The notes under the pieces were generated by a model. That model saw only the letters and a list, made by a program, of their open reading frames with translations, was not told the origin of the DNA and did not search any database. Positions 1 through 5,935 of a DNA stretch of 9,522 bases are shown here, piece by piece; position 1 is the first letter of the stretch, and each line of letters begins with the position of its first letter. The position numbers and the translations under genes are program-made. This stretch comes from Elusimicrobiota bacterium. GTDB lineage: Bacteria > Elusimicrobiota > Elusimicrobia > 2-02-FULL-39-32. Where the stretch lies: assembly GCA_023249835.1 (NCBI GenBank), contig JAHFBY010000033.1, forward strand, positions 1-9,522, given 5' to 3'.

Positions 1-894
1 AAGGCAAGCGATGCTCGATCCCACGTCACTCAGAGGTTTGAGTTGACTCTCCAAAGCGATGTCATTGGTGGAACTCCCGGCAATGACAAACTTATCGGAA
101 CCGTTAACAACGACCTCTTAAACGGTGCTGGAGGCAGCGATCAATTGTTGGGTAAATCCGGTAACGATACTTTGTATGGTGGAAACGACAACGATATCTT
201 AATTGGCGGGATGGGCGCGGATTTGTTGGATGGAGGATTAGGGATTGAAGACGTTGCCTCCTATCGAGATTCAAAACAGGCGGTTCAAGTCAACTTGGCA
301 ACAGGCGTCAACCATGGCGGCGCCGCCGAAGGCGACACTTTAATTAACATCGAACGGATCTGGGGGTCAGCGTATAACGATATCCTGATCGGAGACTCCG
401 GGGACAACTATTTTCTGGGCAAGAATGGCAATGACGAACTGCGCGGCGGGGCTGGCAATGACAACCTATCCGGACAAGGCGGCAACGACTTAGTTTACGG
501 GGACGATGGCAACGACACTTTATACGGTAACGCCGGAGAAGATTTGATCATTGGCGGCGCGGGCAATGACGTATTGCGCGGCGGGACGGACAACGACGTG
601 TTGAACGGCGGCGCGGGAGCGGATAAGTTATATGGAAATTTGGGCGACGACCTGTTTAAATTTTCCGAGAAAACAGATTCCACCAAAGCGCTTATGGATA
701 AAATCATGGATTTTGAAGATGGACGTGACAAACTAGACTTCTCTGCCCTGGGTTTTAGCGAATCTGACTTTGGCAGCGGATTGATCGTGGAAAATACCAA
801 GAGGGCAACTATAGTTCGGGACATTCATTCTGATTTTGCGGTTCAGGTAGAGGGCGCGCACCAGTTGAAGCCTGCAGATTTTATATTTTCCTGA
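1..894 (+). CDS. RTX (hemolysin-type calcium-binding repeat) protein, C-terminal part, 5'-truncated by window edge
   Basis: The frame is open from base 1 to a TGA at 892-894. Numbering residues from the TTG at 43, RTX nonapeptides of the GGxGxDxL type occupy about residues 9-65 and 108-206, separated by a non-repeat segment typical of long RTX proteins (SYRDSKQAVQVNLATG, then GDTLINIERIWGS). Such repeats bind Ca2+ and fold into a parallel beta-roll outside the cell. The tail (DLFKF...DS...IMDFEDGRDKLDFS, ending ADFIFS) matches the C-terminal module of type I secretion substrates, with a hydrophobic final motif that would act as uncleaved export signal. The repeats begin at once with no N-terminal domain, so I favour a truncated larger protein. 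However, TTG 43 has an AGAGG six bases upstream and could start a 283-residue protein. No transporter genes are visible. The function could be S-layer, adhesin, enzyme or toxin. The RTX assignment is firm; the specific role is unknown. Confidence 0.9.
   Translation, partial: KASDARSHVTQRFELTLQSDVIGGTPGNDKLIGTVNNDLLNGAGGSDQLLGKSGNDTLYGGNDNDILIGGMGADLLDGGLGIEDVASYRDSKQAVQVNLATGVNHGGAAEGDTLINIERIWGSAYNDILIGDSGDNYFLGKNGNDELRGGAGNDNLSGQGGNDLVYGDDGNDTLYGNAGEDLIIGGAGNDVLRGGTDNDVLNGGAGADKLYGNLGDDLFKFSEKTDSTKALMDKIMDFEDGRDKLDFSALGFSESDFGSGLIVENTKRATIVRDIHSDFAVQVEGAHQLKPADFIFS
67..237 (+). repeat. RTX nonapeptide repeat block 1
   Basis: This block holds about six RTX repeat units read as G-G/x-x-G-N-D-x-L, for example GGTPGNDKL, GKSGNDTL and GGMGADLL. 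The last unit runs into GGLGIEDVASY, where the beta-roll is interrupted by the spacer module. The repeats are protein-level; the DNA copies have diverged. Confidence 0.85.
364..660 (+). repeat. RTX nonapeptide repeat block 2
   Basis: About ten consecutive RTX units, including GKNGNDEL, GGAGNDNL, GQGGNDLV, GDDGNDTL, GGAGNDVL and GGAGADKL. They form the second and longer Ca-binding beta-roll just before the secretion-signal module. At DNA level, GGCAATGAC recurs several times, making this a likely site of unequal recombination or assembly collapse. Confidence 0.85.
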
Positions 895-942
895 TGTAAA
901 TAATATTTTGAAGGTTTTTCTATAAAGTTTCACTAATAGATA

Positions 943-950
943 GAGGAGGA
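943..950 (+). promoter_or_regulatory. Strong Shine-Dalgarno of the acyltransferase gene
   Basis: GAGGAGGA, containing the complete AGGAGG, lies eight bases before the ATG at 958. It is the best ribosome binding site in the window and fixes the start of the acyltransferase. The preceding gap (895-942) is AT-rich and holds no hairpin terminator, so read-through from the RTX gene is likely. Confidence 0.85.
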
Positions 951-957
951 TTGTAAA

Positions 958-1518
958 ATGTCCGGAAAAAATGAAAAGAACCAGGAAGTTATCAGCAAAA
1001 TCATGAACCCTGCGCCGCCGGTGGAAACGGGTCCGGTGCGGACCGAGCCCCAAGGGAATAAATTGACCTTGGAGAACGTGATCGGAACCGTCAGCTTGCT
1101 GATGACGCAGTCCCCGGCGCACCGGCATATGTTTATGGCCGACTTGGAGTGGTTGGTTATTCCGCCGGTAATGCTGAGGCAGTTCAGAATTTTTAAAAAT
1201 AATAATAATCAACCCGTTGGCTTTGTGACTTGGGCCTCTTTAAACGAGGAGGTATCGGCACGCTTAAAATCCGGAGTTATCAAATTGGCTCCAGGAGAAT
1301 GGAAGTCAGGAGACAAGGTCTATATTATAGACGTGATCTCTTCTGCCCCGATCCATAAACAAATTGTCAAAGAGCTCTATGAACGGGAGTTTAAAGGAAA
1401 AGAGGTTAATGTTCTCAGGCCTAAAAAAGGCGCTCCTGGACTTGAAAACAGGCTGTTGACAGACATTTTTGCCGAAGAAGCTCAGTTAAAAAAAGACGGG
1501 GCAGACGCAAAAAAATGA
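958..1518 (+). CDS. Toxin-activating lysine acyltransferase (HlyC/RtxC family)
   Basis: 186 residues. HlyC-type enzymes take a fatty acyl chain from acyl-ACP in the cytoplasm and attach it to internal lysines of an RTX protein before type I export. Aligning by eye to E. coli HlyC, the catalytic S-P-x-H-R motif appears as SPAHR at residues 52-56 (H55 matches HlyC His23), the FVTWASLNEE segment (89-98) matches YCSWANLSLE, and W114-KSGDK-VYIID125 matches WTSGDRKWFID, so D125 matches HlyC Asp92. Both catalytic residues are therefore present. The protein has a polar, proline-containing N-terminal extension of about 35 residues and a lysine-rich tail, against about 170 residues for HlyC. It lies 63 bases after the RTX gene, the reverse of the classical C-A-B-D order. 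The natural substrate is either that RTX protein (lysines upstream of the repeats would lie outside the window) or one encoded elsewhere. Family assignment is strong. Confidence 0.88.
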   Translation: MSGKNEKNQEVISKIMNPAPPVETGPVRTEPQGNKLTLENVIGTVSLLMTQSPAHRHMFMADLEWLVIPPVMLRQFRIFKNNNNQPVGFVTWASLNEEVSARLKSGVIKLAPGEWKSGDKVYIIDVISSAPIHKQIVKELYEREFKGKEVNVLRPKKGAPGLENRLLTDIFAEEAQLKKDGADAKK

Positions 1519-1525
1519 AAAGGAC

Positions 1526-1537
1526 AACAAATTTGTT
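1526..1537. repeat. 12-bp perfect palindrome AACAAATTTGTT
   Basis: A perfect dyad lies in the 60-base gap between the acyltransferase stop and the GT4 start. It is AT-rich, has no GC stem or T-run, and so is not an intrinsic terminator. It could be an operator or chance. No good promoter hexamers were found around it. Confidence 0.3.
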
Positions 1538-1578
1538 AAGGGCATGATTTATTTTACCCAACTGCGTGAAGTTGAGGT

Positions 1579-2850
1579 ATGAAAATATTATTGACCCATC
1601 CTAATTTTCCCGGACAATATAAACACCTAGCCCATCAGCTTGCCAGTGATCCGGAAAATCAGGTGGTGTTTATCTCTAACCCCAAACCTCAATATATCCC
1701 TGGAGTTCAAAAAGTGGAGGTTCAAGTTCCCACGCACGAGGGCGGGGGCGGGAGTCGCGCTCACCGCTACCTCCAGGATTTTGAAAAGGCCATATACCGG
1801 GGGCAAGCTGTTTGGCGGGTTTGTGCTGATTTAAAAGTTAAAGGGTTTGTTCCGGATGTTATTTGTTCGCATCCGGGTTGGGGAGACGGGTTATTTTTAA
1901 AAGATATTTTTCCCGATGTTCCGCTTTTAAATTATTGCGAGTTCTATTATCGTTCATTTGGGGCGGACGTGCATTTCCATCCTGAACAAAAAATAAATCC
2001 CGATACCTTGGCTAGGGTGCGCATTAAAAATTCAAACAACATCTTAAATTTGGAAGCCTGTGATTGGGGGATCACTCCAACTCATTGGCAGCGCCAATTG
2101 CACCCATCGGAATTTAAACATAAGATTTCTGTCCTGCATGAAGGGATCGATACCCTAGCCTTAAAACCAGGCAAGCCTACGGAACCACTGATTTTGAGCG
2201 ATGGACAAAAGCTCAAACCGGAAGATGAAATCATAACGTATGTGGCGCGCAACTTGGAACCGTACCGTGGGTTTCCCATTTTTATGCAGGCGGTTGCAAC
2301 CTTATTGAAAGAGCGACCCGCTTGTCGCGTGCTCATTATTGGCAACGACGGCAGCAGTTATTCTGATCCTCCCCAAGGAAAAACATATAAACAGTTGGTC
2401 CTGGAAAAAACGAAATTTGATAAGGATCGGGTTTATTTTTTTGGATGGCTCCCGTACGAACAAATGGTTCAGGTCTTGAGGTATTCCAGCGTTCATGTTT
2501 ATTGGACGGTCCCCTTTGTGCTTTCCTGGTCTATGTTGGAGGCAATGGCTCTGGGGTGTTTGGTGTTAGGTTCTGATACCTCGCCAGTAAGAGAAATAAT
2601 TCAGGACGGGCGCAATGGCCTGTTGGCAGACTTTTTCTCGCCGCTAAAAATTGTAGAAAAAATTATTAAAGTTTTGGACCACCCCGACCTAATGGCAGAA
2701 GTGCGGAAAAGAGCGCGCGAGACAGTGGAAGAGAACTATGCTTTAAAAGATACGCTGCCATTGCACCTTGCGCTGATCAGAGACTTGGCTGAACGTAGAG
2801 TCCCGCCGCCAACCGCGGAGGCAATCCAACGCTACAGTGGAAGACACTAA
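1579..2850 (+). CDS. Glycosyltransferase family 4
   Basis: 423 residues, GT-B fold. The N-terminal domain starts MKILLTHPNFPGQYKHLA and carries the HPGWG motif at 98-102 followed by GLFLKDIFPDVPLLNYCEFYYR, typical of the GT4 subgroup with the Glyco_trans_4_3-type N-terminus. The C-terminal GT1/GT4 nucleotide-sugar domain shows VLHEGID (186-191), the ARNLEPYRGF donor-site segment (223-232) and SMLEAMALGCLVLGSD...VRE (318-339), with the two glutamates of the retaining E-x7-E-type region. It would transfer a sugar from a nucleotide donor to a growing lipid-linked glycan at the cytoplasmic membrane face; donor and acceptor cannot be read. An upstream in-frame TGA (1573-1575) makes ATG 1579 the first possible start. 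GAGG is only one base before the ATG, so initiation may be weak or coupled to the preceding gene. No signal peptide or membrane segment is seen. Confidence 0.9.
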   Translation: MKILLTHPNFPGQYKHLAHQLASDPENQVVFISNPKPQYIPGVQKVEVQVPTHEGGGGSRAHRYLQDFEKAIYRGQAVWRVCADLKVKGFVPDVICSHPGWGDGLFLKDIFPDVPLLNYCEFYYRSFGADVHFHPEQKINPDTLARVRIKNSNNILNLEACDWGITPTHWQRQLHPSEFKHKISVLHEGIDTLALKPGKPTEPLILSDGQKLKPEDEIITYVARNLEPYRGFPIFMQAVATLLKERPACRVLIIGNDGSSYSDPPQGKTYKQLVLEKTKFDKDRVYFFGWLPYEQMVQVLRYSSVHVYWTVPFVLSWSMLEAMALGCLVLGSDTSPVREIIQDGRNGLLADFFSPLKIVEKIIKVLDHPDLMAEVRKRARETVEENYALKDTLPLHLALIRDLAERRVPPPTAEAIQRYSGRH

Positions 2851-2869
2851 ATAATTGTGGGGTGTTTTA

Positions 2870-3619
2870 ATGGTTAAGGCATTATTGTTAGCGGCGGGCA
2901 AGGGCGAGAGGATTCAATCGCTGTCCCATGGACTGCCTAAACCGCTGTTACATATAGGTGGAAAATCCATCCTTTTGCATAACCTTGAACTCCTGGCAAA
3001 GTATGGCGTTAAAGATGTTTGGATAAACCTTCACAGTCAAGCAGATAAAATCAAAGCAGAGGTAGAAACGCAAGGCAGCTCTTCGCTTTTTACGCATTTT
3101 TCTTATGAAAAAAAGCTTTTAGGAACTGCGGGCGCTCTAAAGAAACTGCAAAGATATTTTAAAGAGAGAGTTTTTTTTGTTTTGTACGGAGATAACCTTA
3201 CCAATATTGATCTGCAAAACTTCTTAAACAAACATCGCAAAAGCCGCTCTTTGGCTACGATAGCGCTCTACGATCCCCAAACCTGTTTGTCAAGTAAGGT
3301 CCAGGGGGGGAAAGTTCGGATGAACGCGCAGAATAAGATTGTTGATTTCATTGAAGGCGATAAAGTCCAACGCTCTGTTCCTGGAACCCGCGCCTACGTC
3401 AACGCCGGAATCTACGCCCTTGAACCGGAAATATTAGCCGCTATCCCCAAAGGTTTCTCTGACTTCGGCAAAGATATATTCCCTAAACTCTTACAAAAGT
3501 CCGCCTCATTATCGGGCTATATCGTGGAAGGCTATTGCTTGGCAGTGGATACTCCTGCTGCCTATGCCCGCACGCTCAGGGTTTACCCCAAAACAATATC
3601 TTCTATTGACAATAGATAA
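2870..3619 (+). CDS. Sugar-1-phosphate nucleotidyltransferase (NTP_transferase family, short form)
   Basis: 249 residues. It condenses an NTP with a sugar 1-phosphate to give an NDP-sugar. The signature LLAAGKGERI...LPKPLL.IGGK spans residues 6-32, with the nucleotide loop G10-K-G-E-R14 and PKP 23-25. LGTAGAL (84-90) contacts the base, YGDN (107-110) gives the metal aspartate D108, NAGIY is at 178-182, and VDTP (226-229) gives the second acidic site. It ends soon after the catalytic domain, with no beta-helix acyltransferase or ManC-type isomerase domain. That size is closer to heptose-1-P guanylyltransferase (HddC) and RmlA-like enzymes than to ManC. I chose ATG 2870 because GGGGTG (2859-2864) sits five bases upstream; the TTG at 2855 would overlap that site. 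The neighbouring gmd makes GTP and a manno-configured sugar phosphate plausible, but the substrate is inferred. A G7 run lies at 3304-3310. Confidence 0.85.
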   Translation: MVKALLLAAGKGERIQSLSHGLPKPLLHIGGKSILLHNLELLAKYGVKDVWINLHSQADKIKAEVETQGSSSLFTHFSYEKKLLGTAGALKKLQRYFKERVFFVLYGDNLTNIDLQNFLNKHRKSRSLATIALYDPQTCLSSKVQGGKVRMNAQNKIVDFIEGDKVQRSVPGTRAYVNAGIYALEPEILAAIPKGFSDFGKDIFPKLLQKSASLSGYIVEGYCLAVDTPAAYARTLRVYPKTISSIDNR

Positions 3620-3632
3620 ATATTTATATATT
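3606..3632 (+). promoter_or_regulatory. Candidate sigma70 promoter of the AAA ATPase gene
   Basis: A perfect TTGACA (3606-3611) is followed by TATATT (3627-3632) with a 15-base spacer, or TATTCT (3629-3634) with 17 bases. It lies over the end of the nucleotidyltransferase gene and just before the ATPase start at 3649. Spacing is short for the better -10 and the match poorer for the well-spaced one. The surrounding AT-rich stretch is unlike the other junctions in the window. Confidence 0.45.
3616..3627. promoter_or_regulatory. 12-bp palindrome ATAAATATTTAT in the promoter spacer (possible operator)
   Basis: A perfect dyad covers the stop codon of the nucleotidyltransferase (TAA 3617-3619) and the space between the candidate -35 and -10. 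A repressor bound there would block polymerase. AT-rich palindromes arise easily by chance, so this is a weak call. Confidence 0.25.
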
Positions 3633-3648
3633 CTTATGTTATAGAAAT

Positions 3649-4926
3649 ATGAATAAGAATAATCTTCTCGAAATAATTGCAGATCAAAGAAAATTAAGCC
3701 TTCCGCAAACGGCTGTACAAAGGACGGCGTATGCCGCGATTGGGGCGCTGCGGCCCTCTAAACAGATACTCATAATCTCCGGGCTGCGCAGGTCGGGTAA
3801 ATCGACGTTGTTGCAGTTAATTCGGGCCGCTTCCCCTGAGTCTGATTTCTACATCAATTTTGACGATGAAAGGCTGCTCCATTTTTCAGTGGAAGACTTT
3901 CAAATGCTGTGGGAAGCGTTCATCGAACTTTATGGCGAGCAAAAAAGTTTTTATTTTGACGAAATTCAAAATATTAGAGGTTGGGAAAGGTTTGCGCGGC
4001 GCCTGCATGATATGGGTAAGGAAGTTTTTATCACCGGTTCCAACGCTTCCATGCTCAGTAAAGAATTGGGAACGCACCTTACGGGCAGGCACATTCAACT
4101 TGAGCTCTACCCGTTTTCTTTTCGAGAGTATTTGGAGTTTAAAAACGTTAAAATTTCCAATGCAAATGCTTATTCAACTGTAGAAAAAGCCGTGGCCCAG
4201 AGGTTATTTAGATCCTATTGTATAGAAGGCGGTCTCCCTGAATTTCTTAAAAATTCCCGTGCCGAATATCTGCAGAGCCTTTATGAAAGTATCCTTTACC
4301 GGGATATTATCGTCAGGCATAAATTAACCCACGAACGTCCGATCAAGGAGTTGGTCCACTTCTTAGCGAGCAATATCGGCAAAGAGGTCAGTTATAATAA
4401 TATGAAATCGCTCATCGGCGTTAGCAGCGCCTCCACAGTATCTGAATACTGTTCCTATTTGGAAGATAGTTTTTTAAGTTTTTTTATCAATAGTTTTGAT
4501 TTTTCGTTAAAAAAACAAATTCGATACAATAAAAAACAATATTTTATTGATCCTGCCTTGGCGCAAGCAGTGGGCTTTAGGATGAGCGCTGATCAGGGGC
4601 GAATTCTAGAAAATATGGTTTTTCTTGAACTCAAACGCAGAGGAAAAGAGGTCTATTTCCATGCCGGAAAAAAGGAATGTGATTTCATTATACGTCAGTC
4701 AGGAACCGTGGTGCAGGCTGTTCAAGTGGCATCTTCATTAGACTCTTCGGTAACCCGGCAAAGAGAGTTTGACGGGTTGTTAGCAGCCATGGCGGAATAT
4801 GGACTAAAGACAGGATTGATATTAACAGAAGACCAAGAGGGCCAACAGCGCGTTCAGTTAGACGGGAGAAAATACGCTATAAGCATAAAGCCAATTTGGA
4901 AATGGCTGTTATTTGATGAAAATTAA
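3649..4926 (+). CDS. AAA family ATPase with DUF4143 C-terminal domain
   Basis: 425 residues. The N-terminal AAA_14 domain has Walker A GLRRSGKST (45-53), Walker B FYFDE (101-105), a sensor-like ITGSN (128-132) and TGR with a possible arginine finger (R147). The C-terminal DUF4143 region contains DP-type and ECDFIIR (343-349) segments that resemble a degenerate PD-(D/E)XK nuclease core, as usual in this family. It is cytoplasmic with no membrane segments. Such ATPases are abundant in prokaryotes and often lie in mobile or defence-like settings; their biochemical role is unknown. It sits between two sugar-pathway genes, has a candidate promoter of its own, lacks a good Shine-Dalgarno before ATG 3649, and its last 11 bases overlap the start of the oxidoreductase gene. 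It is full length with no frameshift. I infer it is an interloper in the operon rather than a sugar enzyme. Confidence 0.9.
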   Translation: MNKNNLLEIIADQRKLSLPQTAVQRTAYAAIGALRPSKQILIISGLRRSGKSTLLQLIRAASPESDFYINFDDERLLHFSVEDFQMLWEAFIELYGEQKSFYFDEIQNIRGWERFARRLHDMGKEVFITGSNASMLSKELGTHLTGRHIQLELYPFSFREYLEFKNVKISNANAYSTVEKAVAQRLFRSYCIEGGLPEFLKNSRAEYLQSLYESILYRDIIVRHKLTHERPIKELVHFLASNIGKEVSYNNMKSLIGVSSASTVSEYCSYLEDSFLSFFINSFDFSLKKQIRYNKKQYFIDPALAQAVGFRMSADQGRILENMVFLELKRRGKEVYFHAGKKECDFIIRQSGTVVQAVQVASSLDSSVTRQREFDGLLAAMAEYGLKTGLILTEDQEGQQRVQLDGRKYAISIKPIWKWLLFDEN

Positions 4927-5935
4927 ACAAAAAGTTGTTCTGATCGGGTGCGGTTTAATGGGTAGGAAGAGGGCGCTTGCCATTGCCCGACATGCGCGCT
5001 CAGAGCTTATGTTGTCGTGCGATGTTAATGGTCATTCTGCCCGAAAGATGGCCGCTTTATTTGGGGGGGGGTGGACTACGAATTGGAAGAAAGCGGTATG
5101 TTCCCAGAACTCAAATATCGTGGTGATCTCTACGCCTAACGCGATGCTCTACCCTATTGCCCGTAAAGCTTTAATGAACGGCAAAGCGGTTTTTCTTGAG
5201 AAGCCTATGGCTGCGCGGTTAAGGCATGCCTTAGAGCTTAAATCTTTGGCAAAAAAGTTTCAATTACCGCTTCGAGTGGGCTATAATCATAGATACCACC
5301 CGGCTCTGCAAAGAGCCCGCTATTTAGTGCGTCAGGGATCAATTGGACGGATATTAAATTTGCGCGCCCTCTATGGCCACGGAGGCAGGCCCGGCTACAA
5401 TAAAGAATGGCGCTGCGATGTGAGAGTGTCCGGCGGTGGAGAAATGTTGGATCAAGGGGTTCATTTGTTGGATTTGGCGCAATGGTTTTGCGGCCGACCG
5501 CATGCGGTTTATGGTCAAACGCAAAGAGCGGTTTGGCAGGCTAAAGGTATTGAAGACAACGCCTTTGCCCTGCTAAAATACCCCAATCAGGTGAACGCGC
5601 TCATCCATTGCAGTTGGACCCAGTGGAAGAACTTGTTTCATTTTGAAATTTTTGGAGACCAGGGGTCAATTTTAATACAAGGTTTAGGGGGATCTTATGG
5701 CCCCGAAAAGTTAATTTTAACGGGCCGGGCGCAGCGCGGCGGAGTTCCTGTTCAAAGGGAGTTTAAGTTTCTCGGCGCGGATGTTTCCTGGGATAAGGAA
5801 TGGAACGACTTCGTCAATAAATTAGGAGACAAACAGCGGAACATGGAGCAACTGGAAGACGCGGCGCACGTTTTTAAAACAGTGGAGGCAATATACCGTT
5901 CTAACCGAACAGGAAGATCGGTGAAAATAAAATGA
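4916..5935 (+). CDS. Gfo/Idh/MocA family NAD(P)-dependent oxidoreductase
   Basis: 339 residues. The N-terminal Rossmann fold carries GCGLMG (11-16) for NAD(P) binding and the family motif EKP (95-97) with catalytic K96. The C-terminal alpha/beta domain shows GGGEMLDQGVHLLDL (173-187), giving the D179 and H183 catalytic pair. Members oxidise or reduce hydroxyl/keto groups on sugars and cyclitols, often on nucleotide sugars in surface-glycan clusters. All three catalytic residues are present. The substrate cannot be read; the adjacent nucleotidyltransferase and gmd suggest an NDP-sugar. ATG 4916 is preferred over the TTG at 4913, and it overlaps the ATPase gene by 11 bases. The end overlaps gmd by ATGA, so the two are translationally coupled. 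A G9 run (5063-5071) encodes Gly50-52 near the N-terminus, and a slip there would truncate the enzyme. Confidence 0.9.
   Translation: MKIKQKVVLIGCGLMGRKRALAIARHARSELMLSCDVNGHSARKMAALFGGGWTTNWKKAVCSQNSNIVVISTPNAMLYPIARKALMNGKAVFLEKPMAARLRHALELKSLAKKFQLPLRVGYNHRYHPALQRARYLVRQGSIGRILNLRALYGHGGRPGYNKEWRCDVRVSGGGEMLDQGVHLLDLAQWFCGRPHAVYGQTQRAVWQAKGIEDNAFALLKYPNQVNALIHCSWTQWKNLFHFEIFGDQGSILIQGLGGSYGPEKLILTGRAQRGGVPVQREFKFLGADVSWDKEWNDFVNKLGDKQRNMEQLEDAAHVFKTVEAIYRSNRTGRSVKIK
5063..5071 (+). repeat. G9 homopolymer tract within the oxidoreductase gene
   Basis: Nine consecutive G encode Gly50-Gly52 after Phe49. It is the longest homopolymer I found in the window. As given, the length keeps the frame open. 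Tracts of this size are prone to slipped-strand mispairing and also to sequencing error. Confidence 0.8.

Noticed and set aside
364..660. CRISPR-like or tandem DNA repeat array
   Set aside because: The periodicity is the 27-base coding repeat of RTX nonapeptides with diverged copies and no constant repeats or unique spacers.
733..1212. 159-codon open frame on the minus strand
   Set aside because: It spans the end of the RTX gene, the intergenic gap and the acyltransferase on the opposite strand. Its product shows no recognisable motifs, and the + strand genes there have clear family matches.
1533..1561. Promoter before the GT4 gene (TTGTTA with an AT-rich -10)
   Set aside because: No acceptable -10 falls at 16-18 bases from TTGTTA, so the hexamer match is not convincing.
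2855..2869. TTG 2855 as start of the nucleotidyltransferase
   Set aside because: The Shine-Dalgarno GGGGTG would lie inside the coding sequence. ATG 2870 gives the conserved VKALLLAAG start.
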